From assembly GCA_001692895.1 (NCBI GenBank), contig KV748209.1:496001-560000 (forward strand): a stretch of DNA of 64,000 nucleotides, in the 5' to 3' direction. The stretch comes from Cenococcum geophilum 1.58. Lineage: Eukaryota > Ascomycota > Dothideomycetes > Gloniales > Gloniaceae. A program made the position numbers and the translations under genes. This document shows, piece after piece, positions 34,394 through 43,891 of the stretch (positions are counted from its first letter, which is position 1; each line of letters opens with the position of its first letter). Below the pieces are notes generated by a model. It was not told the DNA's origin and ran no database searches. It saw nothing but the letters and a program-made list of their open reading frames with translations.

Positions 34394-36856
34394 ACGTAGG
34401 TGATGGGCTTTTGACGGTTGGGGGGGGTTTTGACGGTTTTTCCTTATCGCTTGCCTGATTAGGCTTAGCAACGTATACTACCGCTTTAAAAATTAAAACA
34501 TTTAATTCCTTAATGCTTAATCTATATTTAAGAAATTTACCACTAACGCTACTATGCCCCGCTGGACTCGCGAACCTAATACGGATTAGAGGATTGAGTT
34601 AGCAATTGCTGGCTTTAAGATTGGCCTCTATAAAAGCCGGGAAGATGCTGCAAAGTCCTAAGGCGTTAACCCAAATACATTGCGTAGGTGACTTAACGGC
34701 AAATATAAATCTCATAAAGTCGCGCATACTCACCAGCAGCGACTACTACCTCCTGCAGAATCTGCAGTCGTGCGACAGTATATATACCTTATAAATGCAG
34801 GCTTTCCTGCTCAAATTTGAACGATCTGAGTTATTATAACTAAGATTCTTAAAGAATAAGTAAGAAAGCTTCCTCCCTATTAACCACTACTACTGCTAGG
34901 TAAAGTATGGATAACTGCCTTTCTTACCCACCAGAATAAGCTTCGCGTTTACTACACTTGATTACTTAATTAAGAACGTGCAATTGCTAGTAATAACATT
35001 GCCGTAATTAAGGCCTTCTTTAACGACTATAATACCATGATTTAAAACTATAGAATTCTGCTTAAGGATTAATATAATATGGATGAGACTGGCTATGCTA
35101 TGGGGCTTGCTCTAAGTGCAAAAGTGGTAGTTCTTAGAGGTAGAAAATAAGCCTTTAAAACGGTAGACGGCTTACGTGAGTAAGTAAGTTAAGTTAACTA
35201 TATAGGAATAGGCGGTAAAACGATTCCACCTTATATTATTTTTAAGGGTAAGTAATATACAGATCCGCTATAGCAAATGGCTAAGGAAGCTGTACCTAGC
35301 TGTACTATTAGAATAACTAAGAATGGCTAGAGTTTATAGGAGTAAGACCTTAGTTAGCTAGAATACTTTAAGCGATATACTTAACGAACTAAATAGTGGT
35401 AGGCCTTAAATAAAGAGGACAATAACGATCTTAATTTAAATAGCTACCGCCTACTTATAATAGACGGTTATATAAGCCACATTAACCTTAAATTTATTTA
35501 GTTCTGTAAGGACTATAGGATTATACCAATCTGCCTTCCTCTGTATACAACTTACCTACTATAATCTCTTAATTTGGTAATATTCTTACTACTTAAGCGG
35601 GCCTACTTACAGAAAGTAGATAAGTATATTGCTTTGGGTATTACGGGCCTTAATAGGGAGTAGTTTTTTAAGATTATTGGCAAAATTTGGTTAGAGATCT
35701 ATACTGCTAATTATATTAACAGCGCCTTTAAAGCCGTAGGCCTCTACCTATATAATCCAGAACGTGCCCTTAGCCGCTATAAAAAAAGCGATCCTATTTG
35801 GGCCCTTACACCTACAGATGAATTAGTATTACTACTATTCTCTCCCTTATATCTATAAACTCTGATAAGCGCTAATAACCGCGCCTAATATCTAAGGATA
35901 ATTACTAACCCTAAAACGTTACCGGAGGCAGTTAAAAGCTATATTTAAAAGCTTGTTAAGCGGCTACAATTATATAAAAATTAAGAGGCGTTGCTTAAGT
36001 AGGAAAATAAAGACCTTTGCTACGGCGCTATAGAGAGGAAGAAAAGGAAAAAGGATAAGAAAATAGTACTATTAACAGTAGTAGTGCTTACTACTAACGC
36101 TATAAAGGCGATTATTGCTGCTAGAGAGGCTATAGAGGAAGCTAAAAGAAACGCTAGGGAATAAAGGAAGCAATTTAAAATTAAGCGGGAGGAGGCAGTA
36201 ATACTCTATAAGGAATAAGTTAAGATATAGAAGGAGGCTTGGGCTGCCGCATTAGAGGCTAAAAGGAAGATAAAGCAATACCAGTAGTAGTTTTAAGCAG
36301 CGCTGCTAGCGTTAAAGAAGGTATAGAAAGCTTTAGAGACTGCATCTAGGATAGCAATAAAGAAGAAGACAGCTAAGGTATAAGATAAATTTAGGAAGAC
36401 AGAGGATCAAGCTACATTAGCTAAAGCGCTCGCAACCGCTGCACAATTAACGGTAGAGGCATCTACTGTTATATTTAAGGCAGCAACGGCTTACTTAAAG
36501 GCTTTAATAGCAGCTACAAAAAAGGTAGCAGAGGTTAATACGTAGGTAGAGGTAGATGACGATAAGCAGAGCAATTCGAGCGACAGTGAGGTGCTAGATG
36601 AGGACGTTGACATGGACGTTGGCATGGATATAGGCAACGCCGTGCAGTTAATTAAGTAGAGCTTCCAATACAAACACTATAAAATGTCGCGATAGAGCCT
36701 TGATTATATAAAACTAAAGCTTCATTTTATTAATATCGTGGATAATGCTGCGTAATGCCTTTTATTAAGAAAATGCCTCAATTAAGCATTTTGAGGTAGT
36801 TTTAATGTTCAAAACCGTCAAAACCCCCCCAACCGTCAAAAGCCCATCACCTACGT
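34394..36856 (+). mobile_element. Pogo/Fot1-type Tc1-mariner transposon inserted in Copia-2 gag
   Basis: Inverted repeats of about 45 bp start acgtaggtgatgggcttttg at 34394 and run through gacggttggggggg and ttttgacggtttt; the mirror copy ends at 36856. Both ends are flanked by TA (34392-34393 and 36857-36858), the mariner target. One transposase relic fills the 2463-bp element. Damage is light to moderate. Confidence 0.93.
34554..36663 (+). pseudogene. Pogo-type transposase relic (HTH-Psq, CENP-B HTH, DDE domain)
   Basis: ATG at 34554 starts MPRWTREPNTD. An HTH-psq domain follows (IELAIAGFKIGLYKSREDAA, then GVNPNTLRR), next a CENP-B-like helix region (NNIAVIKAFFNDYNTMI near 34990-35040). 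The DDE catalytic part comes after: NMDETGYAMGLALSAKVVVL near 35080, GGKTIPPYIIFKGKQY near 35210, LIIDGYISHINLKFI near 35455 (DGH expected, so one His is now Tyr) and NSAFKAVGLYLYNPERALSR near 35730. A long Lys/Glu/Ala-rich tail ends in an acidic stretch (VDDDKQSNSSDSE near 36555). TAA/TAG stand at Gln/Arg positions, so it is inactive. Confidence 0.88.
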
Positions 36857-37130
36857 TAGTAGTATGTTGACCTATTTAAGAAGAAAGATGATCTTCTAAA
36901 GCTAGAACTACCAAATTAGCCTATACTAAGGGATATACTACCTACGGCTATATTAATAGTAAAGCTAGACCTAAATTAGCTTACTGCCTATAACTAGCTC
37001 TACGCTAAATATAAGGACGATCTACGCGTATACTAGAAGTAAAAATAGGCTATAAACGATATTAATAACTATATCATTCGCACTATATTAGTAGCCTACC
37101 TTTTACTTATTAATAGCCTTAGTAGTCGGT

Positions 37131-37269
37131 TATATTAAATATTTAAGGCTTCTCTACTACTATAGTAGCCACTATAGTGACAGAGATACCCTGTATTTTA
37201 GTAAGTAATTAAGCCCATCTTATATAAGAATCTTATGCTTATTAGTACTTACTAAATTACATACTTATA
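37131..37269. other. AT-rich spacer
   Basis: Between the end of Copia-2 gag homology and the tandem array. It contains the short palindrome ctactatagtag. No gene. Confidence 0.4.
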
Positions 37270-38240
37270 AGGCCTCCTCCCGTCTATAAATACTCCCTTC
37301 TCTATACCTTCCTTTCTTCTTTTCTTCTTTCTTATAAGAGCTAGTGGTTCTCTAATACTCCTCCTTAATCCCTATTAAGGGATTTATTAGTTAATATAGC
37401 GATATAGCCAGTATTAGATAAGAAGATAGGTAAGAGAGAAGATAGGAAGGACAGAGGAGTCTTTAATAGGTATTAGCCAAGTAATATTAATGTCTATATT
37501 ATGGCTGCCTAATCTCCCATTTATAGGCCTCCTCCCATTTATAAATACTCCTCCTCTATACCTTCCTCTCTTTTTTTCTTCTTCCTTATAAGAGTTAGAG
37601 GTGCTCTAATACTCCTCCCTAGTCCCTACTAAGGGATTTATTAGTTAATATAGCAATATAAATAGTATCGAATAAGGAGACGGGTAAGAGAGGAGATAGG
37701 AAGAATAGAGGGGCGTCTAGTAGGTATTAGTTAAGCAATATTAATGTCTATATTATAGCTGCCTAATCTCCTATTTATAGGCCTCCTCCTATTTATAAAT
37801 ACTCCCTCTTCTATACCTTCCTCTCTTCTTTTTTCTTTTTCCTTATAAGAGCTAAAGGTGCTCTAATACCCCTCCCTAGTCCCTACTAGGGGATCTATTA
37901 GTTAATATAGTAATATAGATAGTATCTAATAAGGAGATGGGTAAGAGAGGAAATAGGAAAAACGGAGGGGCGTCTGGTAGGTATTAGTTAAGCAATATTA
38001 ATATCTATATTATAGCTGCCTAATCTCCTATTTGCAGGCCTCCTCCTATTTATAAATACTCCCTCCTTTATACCTTCCTCTCTTCTTCTTTCTTCTTCCT
38101 TATAAGAGCTAGAGGCGCTCTAATACCCCTCCCTAGTCTCTACTAAGGGATTTATTAGTTAATATGGTAATATAAACAGTATTAGACGAGGAGATAGGTA
38201 AGAGAGAAGATAGGAAGGACAGAGGAACCTCCGGTAGGTG
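37270..38240. repeat. Tandem array of about four 255-bp units
   Basis: The marker ggatttattagttaatata recurs with its first A at 37382, 37636, 37893 (variant ggatctatta) and 38150, giving periods of 254, 257 and 257 bp. Each unit has a pyrimidine-rich half with tataaatactcc, a marker GGGAT block, and a purine-rich half (gataggtaagagag). Units differ mainly by transitions. No coding frame runs through the units. Confidence 0.85.
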
Positions 38241-38400
38241 TCGAGTAGCCTCCCTTTCGTCTCTGCCGTCGCCTCCCTTTCGTCTCTGCCGTCGCCTCCC
38301 TTTACTCCTCCGCCGTCGTCGCAGGGGCGCCGCCGATTATATACCCCCTGAGGACGCGTCACACGACGCGTCACCACAACAACTAACCACCTCCACTACA
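38222..38400. other. GC-rich, RIP-free patch with short repeats
   Basis: An abrupt change to GC-rich DNA full of CG. It contains a 23-bp unit cctccctttcgtctctgccg(tcg) at least twice, then a partial copy (about 38249-38305), and two copies of the palindrome gacgcgtc (near 38353 and 38365). A 72-codon minus frame (38159-38377) crosses the repeat and is very Arg/Gly/Asp-rich; I do not regard it as a gene. Confidence 0.6.
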
Positions 38401-38403
38401 ACC

Positions 38404-38985
38404 AGTCTGCCATAAGGCAGATAACCCCCTCTATAATTAGTCTGCTATAGAGCAGACGACCCCCTCTATAATTAGTCTGCTATAGAGCAGACGACCCCCT
38501 CTATAATTAGTCTGCTACAGAGCAGACAACCCCCTCTATAATTAGTCTGCTATAGAGCAGACAACCCCCTCTATAATTAGTCTGCTATAGAGTAGACGAC
38601 CCCCTCTATAATCAGTCTGCTATAGAGTAGACAACCCCCTTTATAATTAGTCTGCTATAGAGTAGATAACCTCCTCCCCTATAACTAGTCTGCCATAGAG
38701 CAGACGACCCCGTCTATAATTAGTTTGCTATAGAGCAGATAACCTCCTCCCCTATAACCAGTCTGCCATAGAGCAGACAACCTCCTCTATAACGAATCTG
38801 CTACAGAGTAGACGACCTCCTCTACAACGAATCTGCCACAGAGTAGACGACCTCCTCCCCTATAACGAATCTGCCACAAAGTAGACGACCTCCTCCCCTA
38901 CAATAAGTCTGCCATAGAGTAGACGACCTCCTCCCCTATAACCAGTCTACCATAAAGCAGACGACCTTATCCCCTATAACTAGTT
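38404..38985. repeat. 35/38-bp hairpin minisatellite, about 16 copies
   Basis: Unit agtctgctatagagcagac plus a C-rich spacer ending ctataatt or cctataac. The spacer gives 35-bp units on the left and mostly 38-bp units on the right. Each unit contains the inverted repeat GTCTGCT-atag-AGCAGAC (7-bp stem). Several units carry compensating or single transitions (gcagac to gtagac, ctgct to ctgcc). No coding frame. Confidence 0.9.
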
Positions 38986-39783
38986 TACAGCTATCGCGCT
39001 ATAGGCAATTACTATACTATAGGCGTATAGCAGAGGCACCGCAGGCGCACAGCAGACGCACCACAGACGATGCACTGCTAGGGTAGCTATAGTAGGGGGA
39101 AAGAGGCCGGCCTGTATTACTTTAGTACGTAAAATATAAGGTATATAGGCGAATTAGTGTTTATAACCTATACAAGACAACCTTATAAAAAATTTTCCTT
39201 CTAGGGTGGGTTTATATAGCAAGGTTCGCCCTTATAAAATACCCGTTTTCTAGAACGTAAATCTAGGGTTAATAGCCTACTTTTAGGGAGAGTAGCTATT
39301 AATTACTAATTCCCTACCTATTCTTAAGCAAGGAGAAGAAATAGGTCACATTACTGAAAAAAGTCGTATAGGAATAACTGGTAGTTATCTCTAAGCTGGC
39401 AAACTATATAGAGCCCTTTGTTTTTATATACAAAAATGTTACTAAATCTATCTTTTAGAGCGCTTTTTCTACTCTAGGAACGGCAGAATACGGCAGAAAT
39501 AGATAAAAGAGCCAGGATTTCTTTATTTCCTTAGTGCAAACTAAATATTAAAAAGCAAAATACCAGGATAAAACTCCCCTAGCATCTAAAACGGGCCAGA
39601 GTGTCCACTTAGTTACTAGTATATGTTAAGCTGCCCTAAGGGATTTATGTATATAGGACTATAGCGCCATAGCCTAGAGGCTGCATGCGCAGTATTGTAC
39701 GTAGTATAATACAATCGGATATATAAAATAAAAAAAAAAGGTGTCGAGTAATATTAACGGCGGTTTTTGTTACCTAAAAATTG
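38986..39783. other. Repeat-derived AT-rich DNA without recognised gene
   Basis: Contains GCAG(A/C)G-type short repeats just after the minisatellite, a pair of phrases cggcagaatacggcagaaa (39479-39497) that recur in Gypsy-2, and an A-tract (39729-39739). No reading frame or terminal repeat could be tied to a known element. Confidence 0.4.
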
Positions 39784-39974
39784 TGTTATATAATAACATT
39801 TAGGAACGCAAATATATACCCCTGTCCTATACTTATACCACTACTAAATATTCTAGATTTTATACTTGGAGCTACTTATAATAGGTATTTCTAGAAGATC
39901 TGCCGGTTTAAAGCTCTATAATTAAATATTGTTAACGTTTTATATAGGGGTTATTAATTAAGCTCCCAAGACAC
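39784..39974 (+). repeat. Diverged LTR-like copy related to 33946-34163
   Basis: Starts tgttatataataac and ends ctcccaagaca. It shares the block order of 33946-34163 with many differences and length changes. It may be the distant 3' LTR of Copia-2 or a separate solo LTR; no matching target duplication was found. Confidence 0.4.
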
Positions 39975-40409
39975 GATTTTTAAAGTTTAACACTATACTA
40001 ATATTATAACCTTCTTATAGTGGCCAAGCCACCCCTAATCTCCTCCCCCTCCTCCCCCCTCCTATTACTTAGTGCCGAGCTATTACGTTATTGCCAAGCT
40101 ATTACGTTATCGTACGTCCGAACTAGGTAGGTAATAACGTAGTTATTTAATTATGTTAGACGTCTCTATATACAGTTATATCTCTTCCTATACACGTATT
40201 TAATTAAGTTGGGGTAGTAGACTTACCTTAATTTCAGCTATACGGCGATTTAGTTATTAGGTATTAAAAATATTTAGTATATAAAGCTTTAAATTGGAAT
40301 TATTATCTACTATATTAGATTCTATATAGAGGGCTCTATATTAAAGCTCTGCAGTCTAAATATATACTAGATTCGTGACCAATATAATCCTTAAGCCCAG
40401 CTTAAGTAG

Positions 40410-40459
40410 GGCGCCTTGGTTACTATAGTAGATCCTTACCTAGTAGTAACTAAGGCGCC
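40410..40459. repeat. Inverted repeat, 16-bp arms
   Basis: ggcgccttggttacta (40410-40425) faces tagtaactaaggcgcc (40444-40459); one mismatch of G/A type, 18-base loop. Confidence 0.8.
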
Positions 40460-40510
40460 TTAATCTTACTACTACTTCTAAATTAAGCAAAAGCTCTATA
40501 TAGGGGGGTC

Positions 40511-40529
40511 CCAGGGGGTCTCCCCCTGG
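40511..40529. repeat. Perfect short hairpin ccaggggg-tct-ccccctgg
   Basis: 8-bp perfect stem with a 3-base loop in otherwise AT-rich sequence. Not followed by a T-run; no function assigned. Confidence 0.75.
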
Positions 40530-40590
40530 AAAACCTTATCTCTATATATATTAATTAAAGTCTATATAATAAAGCTCTAAAATTAATTGG

Positions 40591-41268
40591 CTTATTACTT
40601 ATAAACCCGGGTCAAAATTTACGTTGGGGGATCAACGTTCCGCATGTTAGATTATTAGAATACTAGTCTCGAATAATTATCAACATCAACCCAGGTTTTT
40701 ACACCCCAATAGACCGGTGAGCTATGTTCTCAAATAGGGACAAAAAAGGTGCTATGAGACTCGACAAGTTATTCTTCAACCCCCGTCCGTACGGTCCTTG
40801 CCTTTAGATACCGTATTGAAGGCGACCACCAGAATGCTTGCAGGGTCTGCGAGCTACGTAAATCCCATAGGATAGCATTGTAAGCACCCCCCATTTACTG
40901 GAAACTTTGCGAAGCCATAATTGGAAGATACGCTGAGAATAGGGGTTGTCAGTATCTAAAATGGTTCAGTTGTCAGGCAGAAAACAGTTGCGGGAGTGTT
41001 TAGATTATACCTCTCCAGCCTAAGGCCGAACGATGTCCAGCTCCAAAGCGCCTGTGGTCAGACTGCCCGGCCTTGTGTACTATCTAGCACATTTCCCTCT
41101 AACATAGAGCAGCCTCAGCGGGTAGGTACAGGGGTTATATATGATAAACGTGGGTTATCTAGTGTGCTACAATACAGTGCTCTGGCAGGGATTCTAGCAC
41201 GCTTGCTGACAACCACATCGGACAGTTAGAGGCAAATCTGCGATTAATGAAAGCGAGATGGAAAAGCT
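40591..41268. other. Unique, balanced-composition DNA downstream of the alcohol dehydrogenase
   Basis: Not RIPed. Short frames (for example 40996-41229, plus) show no recognisable protein and no intron pattern. Probably the 3' flank of the adjacent gene; I see no gene here. Confidence 0.4.
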
Positions 41269-42860
41269 TTATGACAGGTCTAAAACCACCCGCCCCTTCA
41301 ATTTCCCATCGAACATTTCCTGGAACACATCCGTAAGCTTATCCATTTTCTCGACACGGAAATGCGTCTTTACGACGCCTCGAGCCTGCATTTTACATCA
41401 GCACAGTACTATAACCCTCAAAAATCGAAGGAGCAGGTAAGAGATGGAAGGGGATCCTACAGCAAAATCCAAACACTCAATAGCCTCCTTCCGATCACCC
41501 ACCGCCACTCCCACAATACTGAGCGCCTTGGCGATCATAAGCTGCGGCAACGCGCTCTTGATCGGCATTGGTTCGCCTTCCGGGACGCCCACACAAACCA
41601 CCCTGCCCCCGAACCGCAGCATATCTAGACTCGACGCATAGGCGGCGTTGTTCGCCGTCAGGATTAGGACGGCGTGCGCGCCGAGACCGCCGGTAAGCGC
41701 TTTAATGGCTTCCGGGATCGACTCGGTGCCTTCGAGCGGGATGAAATGCTCGGCGCCGCAGGAGAAGACGAAATCCTTTTTTGAGGCCGCGTCAACGCCG
41801 ACTACGCGGTGCGCCATGGCGCGGGAAGAGAGCTGGACTGCTAGATGGCCGAGACCACCGCCGGCGCCTGTACATGAGTATTAGTAGTGAAATGTAGTAT
41901 ATTTGCTGCATAGACTGTTAAGATTGAGAAATCGGGAGGTAGAAGATGTCAGAGCATAGTAGGGGAAGCACGCACCCAAAATTACCACCCACTGCCCGCT
42001 CTTAGCATTGCTTTTACGAAGGGCAGAATACGCCGTCACACCGGCACAGAGCATGGGTGCAGCAGAAGCGCTCTCCAGGCCTTCGGGGATGGGAGTTACA
42101 TAGCTTGCCGGACCAAGCACGTATTGTTGGAATGTGCCTGGAGTGTAGTAACCACTGATTTTCTACAATATATGTCAATAATTGTGGGCTAATAGGCAGA
42201 ATTCACGTAGTAGAGAACACATACCTGGTTGAAGCAGATTCCGTCATGGCCGGAAAGACAGGCAGCTGTAGGGATTCAAGGAAATGGTTAGCGTTGTACT
42301 GAATTCCACTAGAATTGAGCTCGGGAACATACGACAGCTATCACAAATAGCACTAATCCACTTAACGCCAACTCTATCTCCAACCTTAACGGCCGCATTC
42401 TCTGTACCTGGACCCATTTTGACAATTTTCCCCACCTATGCCATATTAGTCTCCAGTCCTTGAGCTGAGTCTAACTAGATAACCTACGCCTTCATGTCCT
42501 CCAACCTGTCCAGGCCGCGTTGGGAACGGAAGACCTGCCCAGCTAGAAACACCCCACCGCAATTAGCATCAAATTACTATTTTTAGGAGAGAAAAAATGG
42601 AAATCTAAAGTACCTATTCATCATCACTCCGATGTCTGAATGGCAGACACCCGAATGGGTCCTGTAAGTCAACCATATTAGCAAATAGCCTATACTACAA
42701 CAGCAAGAGTGAAAGCGAAGAAAAACTAAACATACAGGTTAATCAAAACCTGGCCCGGTCCCGGCTCCGGCGTCTCTAGCGTCTCAACCTCCGTCGAGAT
42801 GCTGCCCGGCTTGTCATAGACCGCCGCCATATACGTCTTAGGAATCTCGACTTCCGCCAT
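41269..42860 (-). CDS. Zinc-dependent alcohol dehydrogenase, 8 exons, 360 aa
   Basis: NAD-type medium-chain dehydrogenase interconverting alcohols and aldehydes, probably cytosolic. Exons (minus): 42860-42736, 42661-42614, 42542-42488, 42435-42333, 42265-42225, 42162-41976, 41867-41461, 41385-41269. All splice sites are GT-AG and phases agree to the TAA. Residues: catalytic zinc ligands Cys48 (THSGVCHSD), His74 (GGHEGVG) and Cys163 (MLCAGVTAY); structural zinc Cys107, 110, 113, 121; dinucleotide fold GAGGGLG at 187-193. Length and motif order match yeast Adh1-type enzymes. The start MAEVEIPKTYMAAV was chosen as the first ATG in frame with the family N-terminus. Eight exons for 360 residues is intron-rich, with one exon of only 41 nt. 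Substrate cannot be told. Plus-strand frames across it are shadows. Confidence 0.92.
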
Positions 42861-43891
42861 ATTGCTCAATGCCAAGTCCTCAAGTCGTACACGAGAAACG
42901 CGTAAGTATACAGGGTAGTGCTAGACAACGCGCCGTCACTTGAGCTCCAGATCCAGATCCAGAAAAACTGCAGAAGCTAGGAACATATAGCTCGAAAAAC
43001 GAGGAGCCACCCACCAAGGGCTTCCCCACCCTATATATCTCTCCGCGCCCTCGTCCGCGCCGCCGTCCTACCCGTGCCACCAAGACTGGCTACAGCACCA
43101 ATTGTAAGTCCTTGCTTGCCTCGGCCATCTACCCCTGGCCCCACCGCCCCTCTCTGCGGGGAAGCTCGCGCCACGCACGGAGTGTCGGGCGGCCTAGAGA
43201 CTACGGAACGCAATTGTGGGGATTCGCGATCTAGCGGATGTCATGCTGATAGTGCCGTGAGCTGACTCGACTTTGACCGAGGCGCGTTCGTTGCTCCCGA
43301 TATGCAAGTAAGAATTGCCGTTGCATCGTTCCTGCGCGTTGTGGCGGCGGCTGAGGGGTAGAGCCAAGAGGTGCGCGGAAGAGGGAGGATCGGTCGTGTG
43401 ATTTCACTCTCAGGGGTTAGAAATAGATGTGAAGTTCTATGACTAAAAAAAGACAAGGAGCTGATATTTCAGTGTAACTCCCGGCACGCCCGTGTGAGGT
43501 TAGCTCTTCAGAGAGTATTGATAATCCAAATGGATGCTGTATCTCTCTATCCAACTCAACCGAACCCCAAGACAGGCAGGTCTTAGACCGAGGAGACATT
43601 GTGTATTCGTATTCACAGCAAGGATACAAATATTGCGTTTTTATTTTTGAGAACCTTTTCAGCGATAACTAAAATATGACTGAAACTGTGAGGCGTAAAC
43701 CGACCCATCCAGTAACCTCAAAACACGGACCTCCATTTTGTGAAGTCAATGCCGAGAAATTATAGTTACGGGTCTAGCCGTCCCAAAGCAGACAGCCATT
43801 CCCACGTTTTCCATACATTTATCGTAGCGAATTTGAGGAAAACTCCTAGAGTTTTTCATCTTGCGTAAACTTATCTTGAATTCATCTCTCT
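42861..43891. other. Intergenic region: ADH upstream and rad7 downstream flank
   Basis: 1031 bp between the ADH start and the rad7 stop (both genes minus). It is GC-rich near the ADH side (CpG-rich 43040-43380) and contains a minus-strand TATA-like site near 43030. Several small open frames on both strands (43031-43629) overlap each other and have no recognisable product. Confidence 0.5.
43030..43038 (-). promoter_or_regulatory. TATA-like element upstream of ADH
   Basis: Minus-strand GATATATAGG, about 170 bp before the ADH ATG and embedded in GC-rich DNA. Position is right for a core promoter with a long leader; no transcript data. Confidence 0.35.

Larger units (their letters stand above)
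34164..37130 (+). pseudogene. Copia-2 leader and gag fragment, split by the pogo element
   Basis: Plus-strand 34164-34393 and 36857-37130 align by eye with the reverse complement of Copia-1 33440-32890. Shared phrases include atggttctttattatctaag before the insertion and gcttactgcctataactag plus aatataaggacgatctacgc after it. The join lies at a TA dinucleotide, where the pogo-type element is inserted. Homology is lost near 37120, so pol is missing. It is a truncated second family member, opposite in orientation to Copia-1. Confidence 0.7.
39975..40590. other. Boundary zone between RIPed DNA and the gene island
   Basis: AT-rich but with a C-rich tract (40029-40065), an 18-bp tandem pair gctattacgttat(t/c)g (near 40078-40113) and two strong inverted repeats listed separately. 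No gene. Base composition becomes balanced from about 40590. Confidence 0.5.

Noticed and set aside
36491-36673. 60-codon Ser/Thr-rich minus frame
   Set aside because: Antisense to the acidic tail of the pogo-type transposase.
37116-37130. Phrase agtagtcggttata resembling the Copia-1 LTR end
   Set aside because: Only about 13 bases match and the orientation is wrong for an LTR of the plus-strand Copia-2; likely chance.
38159-38377. 72-codon minus frame rich in Arg/Asp/Gly
   Set aside because: Built on a 23-bp tandem repeat and a GC-rich patch; no start context, no family, no neighbours.
38404-38985. CRISPR-like regular array
   Set aside because: Units are contiguous tandem repeats; the C-rich linkers are repeats too, there are no unique spacers, and the host is eukaryotic.
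39660-39740. Possible SINE with A-box-like tagcctagagg and an A-tract
   Set aside because: No B-box and no tRNA fold; the A-box match alone is too weak.
41258-41884. Plus-strand frames opposite the alcohol dehydrogenase
   Set aside because: Shadows of GC-rich exons; the minus strand gives a complete, spliced and motif-bearing enzyme.
43031-43629. Cluster of small overlapping frames upstream of ADH
   Set aside because: They occur on both strands in a CpG-rich promoter region with no recognisable product or splice pattern.
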